DNA of 64,000 bases from an uncultured Fusobacterium sp. (GCA_900542625.1 UQOH01000001.1:46639-110638); one strand, 5' to 3'. Positions 1 to 9,341 are shown, counted from the stretch's first letter. A program made the numbers and translations. Notes: generated from the sequence alone by a model not told the origin.

Positions 1-852
1 TCTGTATTCGTAGGCTTTTATATCAGGACGGTTTCCTATAACACTTACAGGAATGTTCATATCAACACCGATATTTTTAACATCAAGAATATTTTTTGAG
101 CTGATTTCAAGTTTCTCATCAGGTTTTAAATTTAAAAGATTTCTTAAAAGAATTTCCTGTTCTTTTTTCTGTTTTTCATAATTAATCAAATCATTTCTGC
201 TTTTTATAACTTCTCTTTCAGCTTCATTTTTTTCAAGAATATCAGCAGTACCGTATTTTAATTTGCTTGAAACAATTTCATCTATTTTTATATAAGAGTT
301 TACAACTTTTTTACTTATGTCAATATAATTGTCAAGATACATAACAGCAAAATATGTATTTATAATATTATTTATAAGAGTAAGTTTTGCAGTTTCATAA
401 TCTTCAACAGTTGCTTTATACTCCCATTCTTTTGCAGTTTTAGCATCAGTCATTCTCTGCCAAAGGTCAATTTCATAGCTGATATTAAAATTACCGCTGT
501 GATTTACAGTGGAAGTTCCTCCTGTTTTAATATTTTTTGAAGCAGAAGAATCGAAACTGCTGCTGAACTGAGGAAGCAGATCAGCTCCAATCAGATTAGC
601 TTGATACAAAGCCTGGTTAATATTTATTGCAGATTTAATAAGGTCTTTATTGTTGGCAAGACCTCTCTCAATCAGAGCATTAAGTGTTTTATCATTATAT
701 TCAAACCACCACTGATTTTCAATCAGATAGTTTTGTGAAACAGTTTTATACACTGTTGTTTCATTTGAAATTTTATTATAGTCTTTTTCAAGACTGCTGC
801 ATCCGGTTATTAAAATAGTTGTTAAAATTAAAAATATTGTTTTTGATTTCAT
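1..852 (-). CDS. TolC/OprM-family outer-membrane efflux lipoprotein (3' end outside window)
   Basis: Translating the minus strand from the ATG at 852 gives 284 open codons that run off the window start. The N-terminus is a lipoprotein signal (MKSKTIFLILTTILITGCSS, lipobox ITGC). It continues with the helical features of the outer-membrane factor family, including an ENQWWFEYND segment, a DLLPQFSSS stretch and GNRPDIKAYEY near the cut; GxRPDI is a hallmark of the NodT/OprM type. The start follows GAGGG by 8 nt. It lies 24 nt after macB on the same strand and should be the outer-membrane exit duct of the MacAB pump. Family call is firm; the substrate is unknown. Confidence 0.88.
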   Translation of the reverse strand, partial: MKSKTIFLILTTILITGCSSLEKDYNKISNETTVYKTVSQNYLIENQWWFEYNDKTLNALIERGLANNKDLIKSAININQALYQANLIGADLLPQFSSSFDSSASKNIKTGGTSTVNHSGNFNISYEIDLWQRMTDAKTAKEWEYKATVEDYETAKLTLINNIINTYFAVMYLDNYIDISKKVVNSYIKIDEIVSSKLKYGTADILEKNEAEREVIKSRNDLINYEKQKKEQEILLRNLLNLKPDEKLEISSKNILDVKNIGVDMNIPVSVIGNRPDIKAYEYR

Positions 853-876
853 ATTTTCCCTCACTAAATATATGAA

Positions 877-2823
877 TTATTCTCTTGAAAGAGCATTTAT
901 TGGATCAAGCTCAGAAGCGTTTCTTGCAGGTATATAGCCGAATATAATTCCTATTATCGTAGAACACAGAACTGCTGCGGTAATAGAAAAAGTTGAAAAT
1001 ATCATTGAAAAATTACTTGTAAGAGTATTAAATAAAAGTCCCAGGGATACAGAGATAAACACTCCGAGAACTCCTCCAATAAGACATATTAAAACAGCTT
1101 CGATTAAAAACTGTTGAAGAATATTTATCTGTCTTGCACCTATCGCCATTCTTATTCCAATCTCTTTTGTTCTTTCTGTAACTGATACCAGCATAATATT
1201 CATAACTCCGATACCTCCTACAACAAGAGATATACATGCAATACATGAGATAAGCAGTTTCATTGTATTTGTTGTGCTTTCAATAGTTTTCTTCAGTGTG
1301 TCAGTATTCATAATAAAGAAATCTTTTTCTCCGTGTCTGACTGTAAGAATATTTGTAACATTTTTTTCAGCCAATTGCATATCAGTATCATTTTTTATTC
1401 TTAAAGTAATGGAATTTATATGAGCATCACCTGTTATTTTATACATGGCTGTTGTATATGGAGAATAAAGAACAAGGTCGCTGCTGTTCATAGACATATT
1501 ATTTTTTGTAACAACAGTTCCAATAATTTTTAGAGGTCTTCTATTGTATATAATAATTTGTCCTATGGGATTTTCTTCATTGAAAAGCTGTTCTTTTGTA
1601 TTTTCATCTATAAGCACAACCTGGTTGTTAGTTTCAATGTCATCTTTTGAAAGTCCTCTTCCTGAATCAATAGTCAGTCCTTTTACATCAAAATATTCCT
1701 CTCCCACACCTCTCAGGCTTGCTGTAAGAGAGTTGCTTTTATAGATAAGAGTACCGCTGCTGCTTATATTTGGAGTGGCACTTTCAATATAAAACTGTTT
1801 TTTTAGAAAATCTACATCATTTATTGTAAGATTTTTCTGTTTGTCGGCATTTCTGTCTCCTCTTCCTTTACCATTATAAATATCAAGGGTATTCGTTCCA
1901 AGAGAACTTATATTTTCGAGTATTTTCTGCTGAGAACCATTTCCCAGAGCTACAACACATATAATAGATGCTATTCCGATTATAATTCCAAGCATAGTAA
2001 GCAGTGAACGAAGCTTATGAGTTATAATTGCATTTATAGACATTTTTAATGATTCTGTTATCTGAGCTTTATAAAATTTAAATTTTCCAGCTTTATGCAC
2101 CTCTTTGGATTTTATTTGAGAACCTGAAGATATATGAATATTTTTGACAGTATCATTAAAAATTTCTCCATCTTTTATTTCAATAATTCTGTCAGCATAT
2201 TCAGCTATATACTTGTCATGAGTGACAAGAATAATAGTATGGCCCTCTTTGTGAAGATTTGTAAGAATTTCCATTACCATATTTCCGCTTTTTGAGTCCA
2301 AAGCTCCTGTAGGTTCATCTGCGAGGATGATTTCTCCTCCATTCATAAGGGCTCTTGCTATTGAAACTCTCTGCTGCTGTCCTCCTGAAAGCTGGTTAGG
2401 TTTATTTTTTGTTCTGTCGTTCAATCCAAGTTTATTAAGAAGTTCAAGGGCCCTTTTGTTTCTGTCTTCTTCGCTGATTCCTGCGTATATAGCGGGGAGA
2501 GCTGTGTTTTCCTGAGCAGTAAGAGTAGAAATAAGATTATATCTCTGAAAAATAAAACCAAATTTCTGCTGTCTCAGTTTTGAAAGCTCATCTTTTGTAA
2601 AATTACTTATCTCTTTTCCGCTTGTTTTATATGAACCGTCTGTGGCTCTGTCAAGACATCCTATAATATTCATAAGAGTTGATTTTCCTGAACCGGATTG
2701 TCCTATAATTGCAACAAATTCTCCCTTTTTTATTTCAAGAGAGATATTTTTAAGGATGTGTACTCTATTTTCTCCTTCACCGAAGTATTTATTAATATTG
2801 TTAATTTCTATAATTTTATTCAT
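877..2823 (-). CDS. macB: MacB-type ABC transporter, fused ATPase and permease
   Basis: A 648-residue protein with an N-terminal ABC ATPase of about 230 residues (Walker [10 protein letters not shown], signature LSGGQQQR, Walker [13 protein letters not shown]). A first membrane helix lies near residue 275, followed by a large periplasmic domain and three C-terminal helices of the FtsX/MacB type ([18 protein letters not shown] motif). This is the standard MacB architecture and length. Dimeric MacB uses ATP to drive MacA/TolC-mediated export of peptides, macrolide-like compounds or lipoprotein-like molecules. AAGGAGG precedes the ATG. It sits between macA and the outer-membrane factor, all on the minus strand. 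The substrate cannot be read from sequence. Confidence 0.93.
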   Translation of the reverse strand: MNKIIEINNINKYFGEGENRVHILKNISLEIKKGEFVAIIGQSGSGKSTLMNIIGCLDRATDGSYKTSGKEISNFTKDELSKLRQQKFGFIFQRYNLISTLTAQENTALPAIYAGISEEDRNKRALELLNKLGLNDRTKNKPNQLSGGQQQRVSIARALMNGGEIILADEPTGALDSKSGNMVMEILTNLHKEGHTIILVTHDKYIAEYADRIIEIKDGEIFNDTVKNIHISSGSQIKSKEVHKAGKFKFYKAQITESLKMSINAIITHKLRSLLTMLGIIIGIASIICVVALGNGSQQKILENISSLGTNTLDIYNGKGRGDRNADKQKNLTINDVDFLKKQFYIESATPNISSSGTLIYKSNSLTASLRGVGEEYFDVKGLTIDSGRGLSKDDIETNNQVVLIDENTKEQLFNEENPIGQIIIYNRRPLKIIGTVVTKNNMSMNSSDLVLYSPYTTAMYKITGDAHINSITLRIKNDTDMQLAEKNVTNILTVRHGEKDFFIMNTDTLKKTIESTTNTMKLLISCIACISLVVGGIGVMNIMLVSVTERTKEIGIRMAIGARQINILQQFLIEAVLICLIGGVLGVFISVSLGLLFNTLTSNFSMIFSTFSITAAVLCSTIIGIIFGYIPARNASELDPINALSRE

Positions 2824-2833
2824 TTTTTCCTCC

Positions 2834-4003
2834 TTAAAATCTTGGAGGTCTTGAAGAACTGTTTACTTCACCGTTTTTTATATTATTGATGATAACTTTT
2901 TCTCCTTCCTGAAGTCCTTTTATAACTTCAGTATTAAAGTTATCACTGATTCCAACCTCTATAATTTTTTCAGTGCTTGTATTTTTGCTGTCCAATACAT
3001 TTACATAATATCTGTCTCCCTTTTTATGAAGAGCAAGAGTGGGAATAACAAGAACATCATGGGCTTCTGCTACTTTAATAGTGCTTGTAGCAGTCATTCC
3101 TATTCTTAAAAGTCCGTCATCATTATCGACTATAACATTTGCATAGTAGTAAACAGCATCAGTGCTGCTTGCAGACTCTTCATATTCATTATCAGTAAGA
3201 GTTGTTGTAGCAGGATCAATTGAATTTATTTTTGCTTTGTATATTTTTTCAGGTGCAGATAAAATAGTAAACTCAACATTCTGTCCCTCTTTCAGTTTTG
3301 TAATATCTCCTTCAGAAATTTCAGGTTTAATAAGCATTTTTTTTAGATCGGCAACCTGAACAATAGTAGGTGCTGTCTGGGCACTGTTTACTGTTTGTCC
3401 TTCAGATACGGGAACAGAGATAATTACTCCATCGATAGGAGATGTAATTGTAGTGTATGAAAGATTTGTCTCAGCGGTTTTCACATCTATTTCAGCCTGT
3501 TTTATAAGCTCCTCAGTTTCTTTTACGCTGCTTTGGGCAGAATAATATTCCTGCTTTGCAGTTTCATAATCATCCTGTGAAATAGATTTTACTTTAAAAA
3601 GATTTTCTGCTCTTTTAAATTTGGAAAGGCTTACTTCTAAGTCTATTTTTCTGCTTTCAAGCTGTGTTTCATAAGATGAAAGCTGTGATTTGGCTTTTTC
3701 AAGATTATCTTCCTGAGTTTTGGAATCAATATTTGCAATAAGATCTCCCTTTCTAACTTCCTGTCCAAGAACAACATTGATATTTATAATTTTTCCACTT
3801 ACCTGTGCCCCGACTTCAACACGGTTATTGCTTCTTACAGTTCCTGTTGCTATAACAGTCTGCTCAATACTTCCCTTTCTTACATCCTCTGTAAGATATA
3901 TAATATTATCTTTTTTTCCGGCTGCTCTGGCAAAAAGAAGAAAAACAGTTCCAATAATAACAATCAGGATTATAATTTTCTTTTTATTGATTTTTAATGT
4001 CAT
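2834..4003 (-). CDS. macA: MacA-type periplasmic adaptor (HlyD/RND membrane fusion family)
   Basis: A 389-residue adaptor with an N-terminal membrane anchor, a lipoyl-like half (GTVRSNNRVEVGAQVSGKI), a long coiled-coil hairpin at about residues 90-175, a second lipoyl half (TSPIDGVIISVPVSEGQTV), and beta-barrel and membrane-proximal domains. It links MacB to the TolC-like duct. The ORF could begin at 4009, but GAGGAG is then only 3 nt away. The ATG at 4003 has 9-nt spacing and is preferred. It is first gene of the macA-macB-OMF operon, with 10 nt between macA and macB. Confidence 0.92.
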   Translation of the reverse strand: MTLKINKKKIIILIVIIGTVFLLFARAAGKKDNIIYLTEDVRKGSIEQTVIATGTVRSNNRVEVGAQVSGKIININVVLGQEVRKGDLIANIDSKTQEDNLEKAKSQLSSYETQLESRKIDLEVSLSKFKRAENLFKVKSISQDDYETAKQEYYSAQSSVKETEELIKQAEIDVKTAETNLSYTTITSPIDGVIISVPVSEGQTVNSAQTAPTIVQVADLKKMLIKPEISEGDITKLKEGQNVEFTILSAPEKIYKAKINSIDPATTTLTDNEYEESASSTDAVYYYANVIVDNDDGLLRIGMTATSTIKVAEAHDVLVIPTLALHKKGDRYYVNVLDSKNTSTEKIIEVGISDNFNTEVIKGLQEGEKVIINNIKNGEVNSSSRPPRF

Positions 4004-4032
4004 ACTCATGCTCTCCTCATATAGTATTTGTA

Positions 4033-4061
4033 CTTATAACTATAAATAAATTTGTTGTCAG
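4033..4061 (-). promoter_or_regulatory. Candidate promoter of the macAB operon
   Basis: On the minus strand CTGACA (4061-4056) and TATAAG (4038-4033) are separated by 17 nt, about 30 nt upstream of the macA start. A TTGACA lies slightly further upstream and could serve an alternative, less well spaced promoter. Confidence 0.5.
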
Positions 4062-4256
4062 TTTTATGTCAAAATTTTATAAAATAATTTTCCTTATAAA
4101 ATATTTTGATAATATAAATATACAACTTATATTTTACTTATTTTTTTTAAAATATCAAGGTTTTATTAAAAAATTGTCAAAAAAATTTCTTGGTACAGCT
4201 TATAAAACTGATGATTTCTGTAGTTTTAGCATCATAGGAATTATCAGTTTTTTTCG

Positions 4257-4285
4257 TTGTAGATTATTCTTTGGTGTGGTATCAT
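4257..4285 (+). promoter_or_regulatory. Candidate promoter of the DUF2207-lemA pair
   Basis: TTGTAG (4257-4262), 17 nt, TATCAT (4280-4285) with a TGG just before the -10 (extended -10 form). Transcription would start near 4292, giving a short leader before the start at 4321. Confidence 0.55.
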
Positions 4286-4320
4286 AAATATGAAGCCTGT
4301 AATATATGGAGGTAATATTA

Positions 4321-6177
4321 ATGAAAAAAAAGATTGCTATAAACAGAACAGCAGCTTTAATTATACTGTTTGTTTCAGTATTTTTCAGTGTATTTTCTGC
4401 ACCGTCATATAAGATTGATGACTTAAAAATTTTGGCAGAAATACAGAAAAACGGTAGTGTGAACATAACGGAAATAGTCCTTTATGATGCTTCCAGTATT
4501 AATGGAATTTTGTATAATATTGACAGCAAAGGATATGGAGAACTTGAAAATCTTCAGGTTTTTTATGAGAAAAACGGAGAATTTTACCCTGCTGTAAAAC
4601 AGCGTGGAACAGAAACAGGAAACTATACAGTAACAGAAGATGATGAGTTGTACAAAGTAAAACTTTATTATCCTTTGAGAAATACAGAGAAATATTTTGC
4701 TTTCAGATACACACTTCCTCAGGGAGTTTCGGTTTACAAAGATACGGCTCAGTTTAACAGAAAGATGGTTGGAAGAAACTGGCAGAACAGTATCAGGAAT
4801 GTAGAAGTGACAGTACAGCTTCCAAAAGAAACAGACAAGGAAAATATTTATGCTTTCGGGCATGGACCTCTTACAGGGAATATAGAGATATTAAACGGAA
4901 GAGAGATAAAATATACTTTAAAAAATTATTATCCTGGAGAGTTTGTAGAAACGAATATTCTTTTTCCAAAAGAGATGGTATCAGGAATAAATAAAAAGTA
5001 TATAAAGAACTATAAAGCTTTTGATGATATTATGGCTATGGAAAAAAATCTTGCTGATGAGGCTAATGCTGAAAGAGACAGAGCAGCAAGAATAATGGCA
5101 GCCAAAGGATTTGTATTTGCTGCTTTAGCAGGATGGATAATTTTTGTAGCAGGTTTTGTATATGTAAAAAATGGAAAAAAATATAAAGTAAAAGCTCCTT
5201 ATGGAGAATATTTCAGAGAACTTCCTGATAATTATACTCCTGCAGCAGCGGGAGCTGCGGTATTCAGAAACACAATAAAACCAGAGCATCTTCTGGCAAC
5301 AGTTATGGATTTGGTAAGAAGAGATTTCTTGGAAATGTCAGAGGAAGAAACAACAAATTCAAGAGGAAAAGCAGTTATGCAGACTGTTCTTAGAAAGACA
5401 GATATGGATATTTCTGAGCTTAAAGATTATGAAAAATTTGTATTGAAGTGGTATATAGATGAACTTGGAGATGGAACAGAAGTTGTTATGGAAGATGTGG
5501 AGAGATATATCTCAACCAAAAAAGATGCAAAGAGGTTCTATTCTAAATATCAGACTTGGTATAAACAGGTAAGCAGAGAATTAAAAGTTTTGGGAATAGA
5601 AAATGATAAAAAGAAAAAGTTTCCGGTATTCTTAGGGATAGCAACAGGTTTTCTTTCATTTATATCAGGACCTGCTCTTCTGGGATATTTTAATGACGGC
5701 AGATTTATAATTTTTACTTTTCTGGCTATGCCTTTAATAATTTTTACTGTTACAAGAAAAAGACTTTCTCTTGCAGCAGAAGAGGCTTATGCAAGATGGA
5801 ATGCTTTTAAAAAGTTTCTTGTAGATTACAGTAATCTTGAAGAAGCGAAACTTGCGTCGATTCATCTTTGGGAGCATTATTTTGTATATGCAATAGCTTT
5901 GGGAGTAGCGGAAAAAGTAGCTAAAGGATATAAAAAAATAAGAGGAATGTCAGAGAATGATGAACTTGTTGGAAGATATAACAGACATTCTTTGATGAAT
6001 GCTTACATGTACAGCACAGCTTTCCGTTCTATTGAAAGATCAACAGTAGATGTTGTAAACCGTTCTATGAGAGAAGTGGCAAAATCTAACAGATCTTCTT
6101 CAAGCGGAAGAGGCGGAGGATTCAGCGGAGGTTCTTCCGGCGGCGGCGGAGGCCGTGGAGGCGGAGGTGCCTTTTAA
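4321..6177 (+). CDS. DUF2207 family membrane protein
   Basis: A 618-residue membrane protein. It has a signal peptide (MKKKIAINRTAALIILFVSV), an extracytoplasmic DUF2207 domain to about residue 245, a transmembrane helix near 252-272, a cytoplasmic region, a pair of further helices at about 440-485, and a Ser/Gly-rich tail ending GGGGGRGGGGAF. This is the usual order for DUF2207 proteins, whose function is not established. An upstream ATG at 4306 overlaps the GGAGGT ribosome site itself, so 4321 (9 nt after it) is the real start. It is followed 33 nt later by a LemA gene, the standard partner, so the two probably act together at the envelope. Confidence 0.85.
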   Translation: MKKKIAINRTAALIILFVSVFFSVFSAPSYKIDDLKILAEIQKNGSVNITEIVLYDASSINGILYNIDSKGYGELENLQVFYEKNGEFYPAVKQRGTETGNYTVTEDDELYKVKLYYPLRNTEKYFAFRYTLPQGVSVYKDTAQFNRKMVGRNWQNSIRNVEVTVQLPKETDKENIYAFGHGPLTGNIEILNGREIKYTLKNYYPGEFVETNILFPKEMVSGINKKYIKNYKAFDDIMAMEKNLADEANAERDRAARIMAAKGFVFAALAGWIIFVAGFVYVKNGKKYKVKAPYGEYFRELPDNYTPAAAGAAVFRNTIKPEHLLATVMDLVRRDFLEMSEEETTNSRGKAVMQTVLRKTDMDISELKDYEKFVLKWYIDELGDGTEVVMEDVERYISTKKDAKRFYSKYQTWYKQVSRELKVLGIENDKKKKFPVFLGIATGFLSFISGPALLGYFNDGRFIIFTFLAMPLIIFTVTRKRLSLAAEEAYARWNAFKKFLVDYSNLEEAKLASIHLWEHYFVYAIALGVAEKVAKGYKKIRGMSENDELVGRYNRHSLMNAYMYSTAFRSIERSTVDVVNRSMREVAKSNRSSSSGRGGGFSGGSSGGGGGRGGGGAF

Positions 6178-6210
6178 GAGTATAAAATAAAAAATAAGGA
6201 GATGAGGAAT

Positions 6211-6762
6211 GTGATAAGTATAATGATATTAGGTGGTGTAATTGTTTTTATAATAGCAGTCACTATTGTTTATCAAAATAAATTTGTTACACTTCATGAA
6301 AGAGTAAAAAATTCATGGAGTCAGATAGATGTTCAATTACAAAAGAGAATAGATTTAATTCCAAATCTGGTTGAAACTGTAAAAGGATATGCAGCTCATG
6401 AAAAAGAAACACTTGACGCTGTTATTTCAGCAAGAAACCGTTATATAAAAACATCTGATATTGATGAAAAAATGAAAATAAATGGAGAAGTAAGCGGACT
6501 TTTAGGAAGACTTATGGCAGTTTCAGAAAGTTATCCTGATTTAAAAGCAAATGTAAATTTTCTTGATTTACAGAAACAGCTGAAAGATATAGAGGATAAA
6601 ATAGGATATGCACGTCAGTTTTATAACGATACTGTTACAGCATATAATCAGGCTATAAAAATGATTCCGGGAAATATTTTTGCAGGAATATTCCGTTTTA
6701 CAGAGGAAAAATTATTTGTTGCTGATGAGGGAGCAAAAGAGGCTCCTAAGGTGAAATTTTAA
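6211..6762 (+). CDS. lemA: LemA family protein
   Basis: A LemA-family protein with one N-terminal membrane helix (about residues 4-22) and a helical bundle. Family landmarks include VKNSWSQIDVQLQKRIDLIPNL, ETLDAVISAR and ARQFYNDTVTAYN. The ORF is open from ATG 6202, but AAGGAG (6196-6201) abuts that codon. GTG 6211, 9 nt downstream of the site, is the better start and gives 183 residues. It is cotranscribed with the DUF2207 gene. The molecular role of LemA is unknown; the family is widespread and usually paired with TPM or DUF2207 membrane proteins. Confidence 0.88.
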   Translation: MISIMILGGVIVFIIAVTIVYQNKFVTLHERVKNSWSQIDVQLQKRIDLIPNLVETVKGYAAHEKETLDAVISARNRYIKTSDIDEKMKINGEVSGLLGRLMAVSESYPDLKANVNFLDLQKQLKDIEDKIGYARQFYNDTVTAYNQAIKMIPGNIFAGIFRFTEEKLFVADEGAKEAPKVKF

Positions 6763-6791
6763 GTACTGATTAGAAATACAAATAAAAAAAA

Positions 6792-6820
6792 TTAACATAA
6801 ACTTAAATATGTGCTACAAT
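6792..6820 (+). promoter_or_regulatory. Promoter of the GntR-family regulator gene
   Basis: TTAACA (6792-6797), 17-nt spacer, TACAAT (6815-6820), 34 nt before the GTG start of the regulator. Confidence 0.65.
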
Positions 6821-6854
6821 AAGACTTAAAATTAATTAAAAAAGAGGTGTACCA

Positions 6855-7574
6855 GTGGAAGAAGTAAAAAAATCTGGTAAATTGTTAACAAGGACAGTTG
6901 AAAAGAAAATTATAAAAATAATTAAGGACAATCATATGCAGCCTGGAGATAAACTTAAAAATGAGTACGACTTAGCAAAATTATTAGATGTCAGCCGTGG
7001 AACAGTAAGAGAGGCTATTAAAAGTTTAGTTTCAAGAAATATTTTAGAAGTACGTCAAGGTTCAGGGACTTTTGTATCTAATAAAAATGGAATTCCTGAA
7101 GATCCTTTAGGTTTAACTTTTATAGCAGATATTAAAGAGGATAAAGATGTTGCTCTGGATTTACTTGACATTCGTCTTATGCTTGAGCCTGAAATAGCAG
7201 CTATGGCAGCGGTAAAAGGAACGGCTAAGCAAATAAAAACAATGCTGGCACAATGTAAAATAGTTGAAGAACTTATAGAAAGAGGAGAAGACTACAGAGA
7301 GGCAGATATATTGTTTCATAAAAGAATAGCTCAGTGCAGTGGAAACAGAGTGATGGAAAATCTCATCCCTATAATAAACTCATCTGTTTCATTAACAATA
7401 AATTTAACAGAAGATGTTTTTAGACAAAATACATATATGGAACATAGAGCAGTAGCAGAAGCAATAGCTTCTGGAGATAGCTTGGGAGCCAAATGCGCAA
7501 TGATAGTTCATTTAAATACAAATAGAAGAGGAATTGAGAAGAATTTTTCTGAGAAATATAAAAAAGATGTATAG
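6855..7574 (+). CDS. GntR-family regulator, FadR/FCD subfamily
   Basis: A 239-residue regulator. The N-terminal winged helix (about residues 12-77) contains the recognition motif LAKLLDVSRGTVREAIKSL and the wing VRQGSGTFV. The C-terminal all-helical FCD ligand domain (about 95-225) has DIRLMLEPEIAAMAA and a DILFHKRIAQCSGN segment carrying the usual Asp/His metal-ligand positions. GTG start at 6855 behind AGAGGTG. It precedes a TRAP transporter and KDG-pathway genes, so it is probably the sugar-acid-responsive repressor of that cluster (UxuR/KdgR-like by context). A perfect inverted repeat at the dctP promoter is the candidate operator. Confidence 0.88.
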   Translation: MEEVKKSGKLLTRTVEKKIIKIIKDNHMQPGDKLKNEYDLAKLLDVSRGTVREAIKSLVSRNILEVRQGSGTFVSNKNGIPEDPLGLTFIADIKEDKDVALDLLDIRLMLEPEIAAMAAVKGTAKQIKTMLAQCKIVEELIERGEDYREADILFHKRIAQCSGNRVMENLIPIINSSVSLTINLTEDVFRQNTYMEHRAVAEAIASGDSLGAKCAMIVHLNTNRRGIEKNFSEKYKKDV

Positions 7575-7603
7575 GCAGCTGTATCAGCTGCCTATATTTT
7601 TTA
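7571..7603. terminator. Bidirectional terminator between GntR and HIT genes
   Basis: Perfect 11-bp inverted repeat ATAGGCAGCTG-TAT-CAGCTGCCTAT (7571-7595) followed by TTTTTT-rich sequence on the plus strand. It overlaps the GntR stop codon and the 3' end of the convergent HIT gene. Confidence 0.85.
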
Positions 7604-8018
7604 GTCTTTCATAAATTAAAGTTATGTATTTTTCATAATCAATATCAGATAGAAATTTTTTATTAATATCATCTGTAAACGGTTTTCCCCATTGAAGTTC
7701 ATCTTTTTTCTTTGGAACTAAATGTACATGAAAGTGAGGAACCAGATCTCCGTAAACAGCATAATTTATTTTGTCAGCTTTGAATAACTCGCTTATAATA
7801 CTACTTACTTTTGAAACAATTTTCATAAATCTATTTAACTTTTCTTCCGGTATTTGAAACATTTCAGTATAGTGTTCATCTAAAGTAACTACACATCTTC
7901 CAAGATGTTTTTGATCTTTGAAAAAATAGATATCAGCACAGTCAATAGAACATATCTTTATCATAAGTTTATCAATCTTAACAGCTTTAGTACAATAAAA
8001 ACAATCTTTTGATTTCAT
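7584..8018 (-). CDS. HIT family nucleotide hydrolase/transferase
   Basis: A 144-residue histidine-triad protein. The signature HFHVHLVP is at residues 95-102 (catalytic triad His95, His97, His99). HIT proteins hydrolyse nucleoside phosphoramidates or dinucleoside polyphosphates. The N-terminus has a CFYC pair, which may bind zinc as in several bacterial HIT proteins. It is transcribed opposite to the flanking sugar-acid genes with its own promoter, so a shared role is not indicated. Confidence 0.88.
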   Translation of the reverse strand: MKSKDCFYCTKAVKIDKLMIKICSIDCADIYFFKDQKHLGRCVVTLDEHYTEMFQIPEEKLNRFMKIVSKVSSIISELFKADKINYAVYGDLVPHFHVHLVPKKKDELQWGKPFTDDINKKFLSDIDYEKYITLIYERLKNIGS

Positions 8019-8052
8019 AAAATCATCTCTTTTTAAAATTTGTCATACCTCT

Positions 8053-8081
8053 ATTTTAATTGTATGATGAATTTGTGTCAA
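8053..8081 (-). promoter_or_regulatory. Promoter of the HIT gene
   Basis: On the minus strand TTGACA (8081-8076), 17 nt, TAAAAT (8058-8053). On the plus strand its spacer reads TTGTATGATGAATT, which resembles the left part of the candidate GntR operator at dctP. Confidence 0.72.
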
Positions 8082-8170
8082 TGATAATATATTTTCCAGT
8101 CCTTTAAACACTGAATTAAGGCTATTTATAAACTTAAAAAACTTTTTTAAAACATATTATAAAAAAATTG

Positions 8171-8199
8171 TTGACATAAACGAGTTAAAGTTGTATGAT
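8171..8199 (+). promoter_or_regulatory. Strong promoter of the dctPQM / sugar-acid operon
   Basis: Consensus-like TTGACA (8171-8176), 17 nt, TATGAT (8194-8199). The predicted start near 8206 gives a leader of about 87 nt before dctP. Confidence 0.85.
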
Positions 8200-8227
8200 C
8201 ATTATATAAAACATCGGACAACTTTAA
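8185..8227. promoter_or_regulatory. Candidate operator over the dctP promoter
   Basis: Two perfectly inverted 10-mers, TTAAAGTTGT (8185-8194) and ACAACTTTAA (8218-8227), flank the predicted start. Between them the -10 box lies in a second, smaller palindrome, ATGATCAT (8195-8202), inside TTGTATGATCATTATA. The smaller site is of the form expected for FadR/FCD-type GntR dimers. Binding by the regulator at 6855 is inferred from proximity. Confidence 0.6.
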
Positions 8228-8292
8228 AAAGCGATTATAAAAAGATTATATTGATACAAAGTATAATCTTTGAAATTATAAGGAGGAGAGGT

Positions 8293-9300
8293 ATGAATTT
8301 AAAGAAAATTTTATTATCAGCGGCAATAATAACTAGTATGGTAGCTTTTACAGGGTGCGGGGGAAAAGAACAAGCAAAAACAGAAGGACCAGTAACATTT
8401 AAGTTATCTTTAGTAGACCCTGAATCTTCAAACTTTGCTAAAGGAGCAAACAAAATAGCAGAAGAAGTAGAAGCAGCAACTAATGGAAAAATAAAAATAG
8501 ATGTATATGCAGGAGGTTCTCTTGGAGGAGAACGTGACACAGTAGAATTAGCTATGGGAAATAACCTTGATATAGCCACAGCAGCTAACTCAGTTTTAAC
8601 AAACTTCATTCCTGAAATGGGAATTTTAGATCAGCCTTATCTTTGGGCTAATTCTGATGAAGCACATGCAGCAGTAGACGGACCAGTTGGAGATTTAGTA
8701 AAAAGAGAAGCTTTAAAACATGGATTACATGTAATTGGATTTATGGAATCTGGATACAGAAATACATTCTCAACTAAACCTATAAAAACTATGGAAGATT
8801 TTAAAGGTGTAACTATTCGTACTATGGAAAATAAATATCACCAAGCAGCTTTTGAAGCATTTGGTGCTATGCCGATAGCAATGTCATATAATGATGTATT
8901 TACAGCTCTTCAACAAAAAACTATAGATGCAGCAGAAAATGCAACTGCTAACTGTTTAGCATCAGGATATTATGAAGTTACTAAATTTATAACTAACAGT
9001 CAACATGCTTATGTGTATATTGTTCTTTGTATGTCTGACGCAGCTTGGAAAAAAATTCCTGAAGATTTACAAAAACCATTCTTAGAAGCAGTTCAAAGAG
9101 GAGTAGAAGCTCAAAGACAATATTTAGTAGATGCTAATAATCAAGCAACTGAAGAATTAAAAGCTAAAGGTGTAACATTCTTTGATATAGATATAGCTCC
9201 ATTACAAGCAGTATACAAAGCAAAAGCAATTGAAAAAGGATTCACATTTGACAAAGAATGGGAAGAAGCAGTTCAACAAGCAATTCAAAGTGTAAAATAA
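8293..9300 (+). CDS. dctP: TRAP transporter substrate-binding protein (DctP/SiaP family), lipoprotein
   Basis: A 335-residue periplasmic binding protein starting at ATG 8293, 6 nt after AGGAGGAG. The frame stays open upstream to 8191, but that stretch is the promoter and leader. The lipoprotein signal ends FTGCGG. TRAP features include FKLSLVDPESSNFAKGA at the mature N-terminus, GSLGGERDTVELAMGN, the ligand-carboxylate Arg in VTIRTMENK, and ALQQKTIDAAEN. It captures an organic-acid substrate for DctQM. The cluster of KDG-pathway genes behind it suggests a hexuronate or related sugar acid. A hairpin follows it, typical of a strongly expressed first gene. Confidence 0.92.
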   Translation: MNLKKILLSAAIITSMVAFTGCGGKEQAKTEGPVTFKLSLVDPESSNFAKGANKIAEEVEAATNGKIKIDVYAGGSLGGERDTVELAMGNNLDIATAANSVLTNFIPEMGILDQPYLWANSDEAHAAVDGPVGDLVKREALKHGLHVIGFMESGYRNTFSTKPIKTMEDFKGVTIRTMENKYHQAAFEAFGAMPIAMSYNDVFTALQQKTIDAAENATANCLASGYYEVTKFITNSQHAYVYIVLCMSDAAWKKIPEDLQKPFLEAVQRGVEAQRQYLVDANNQATEELKAKGVTFFDIDIAPLQAVYKAKAIEKGFTFDKEWEEAVQQAIQSVK

Positions 9301-9309
9301 AAAAAATTA

Positions 9310-9341
9310 AGAAGACCTGGCTATAAATAGACAGGTCTTCT
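9310..9341 (+). other. Intercistronic hairpin after dctP
   Basis: AGAAGACCTG (9310-9319) pairs perfectly with CAGGTCTTCT (9332-9341) across a 12-nt loop. The sequence after it is A-rich, not a T-run, so it is more likely an RNA-stabilising or processing element that raises DctP relative to DctQM than a full terminator. Confidence 0.7.

Larger units (their letters stand above)
4004..4320. other. Divergent intergenic region, macA / DUF2207
   Basis: 317 nt of very AT-rich DNA between two divergently transcribed operons. It holds the macA promoter at its left end and the DUF2207 promoter at its right end. No RNA gene or repeat was seen in the middle; ORFs crossing it have no coding character. 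Confidence 0.6.

Noticed and set aside
3997..4466. Small ORFs across the macA / DUF2207 intergenic region
   Set aside because: No ribosome sites, low-complexity AT-derived residues, and they overlap promoters and real genes.
8191..8292. Upstream extension of dctP (34 extra codons)
   Set aside because: It covers the promoter -10 box, operator and leader; the ATG at 8293 has the ribosome site and begins a lipoprotein signal.
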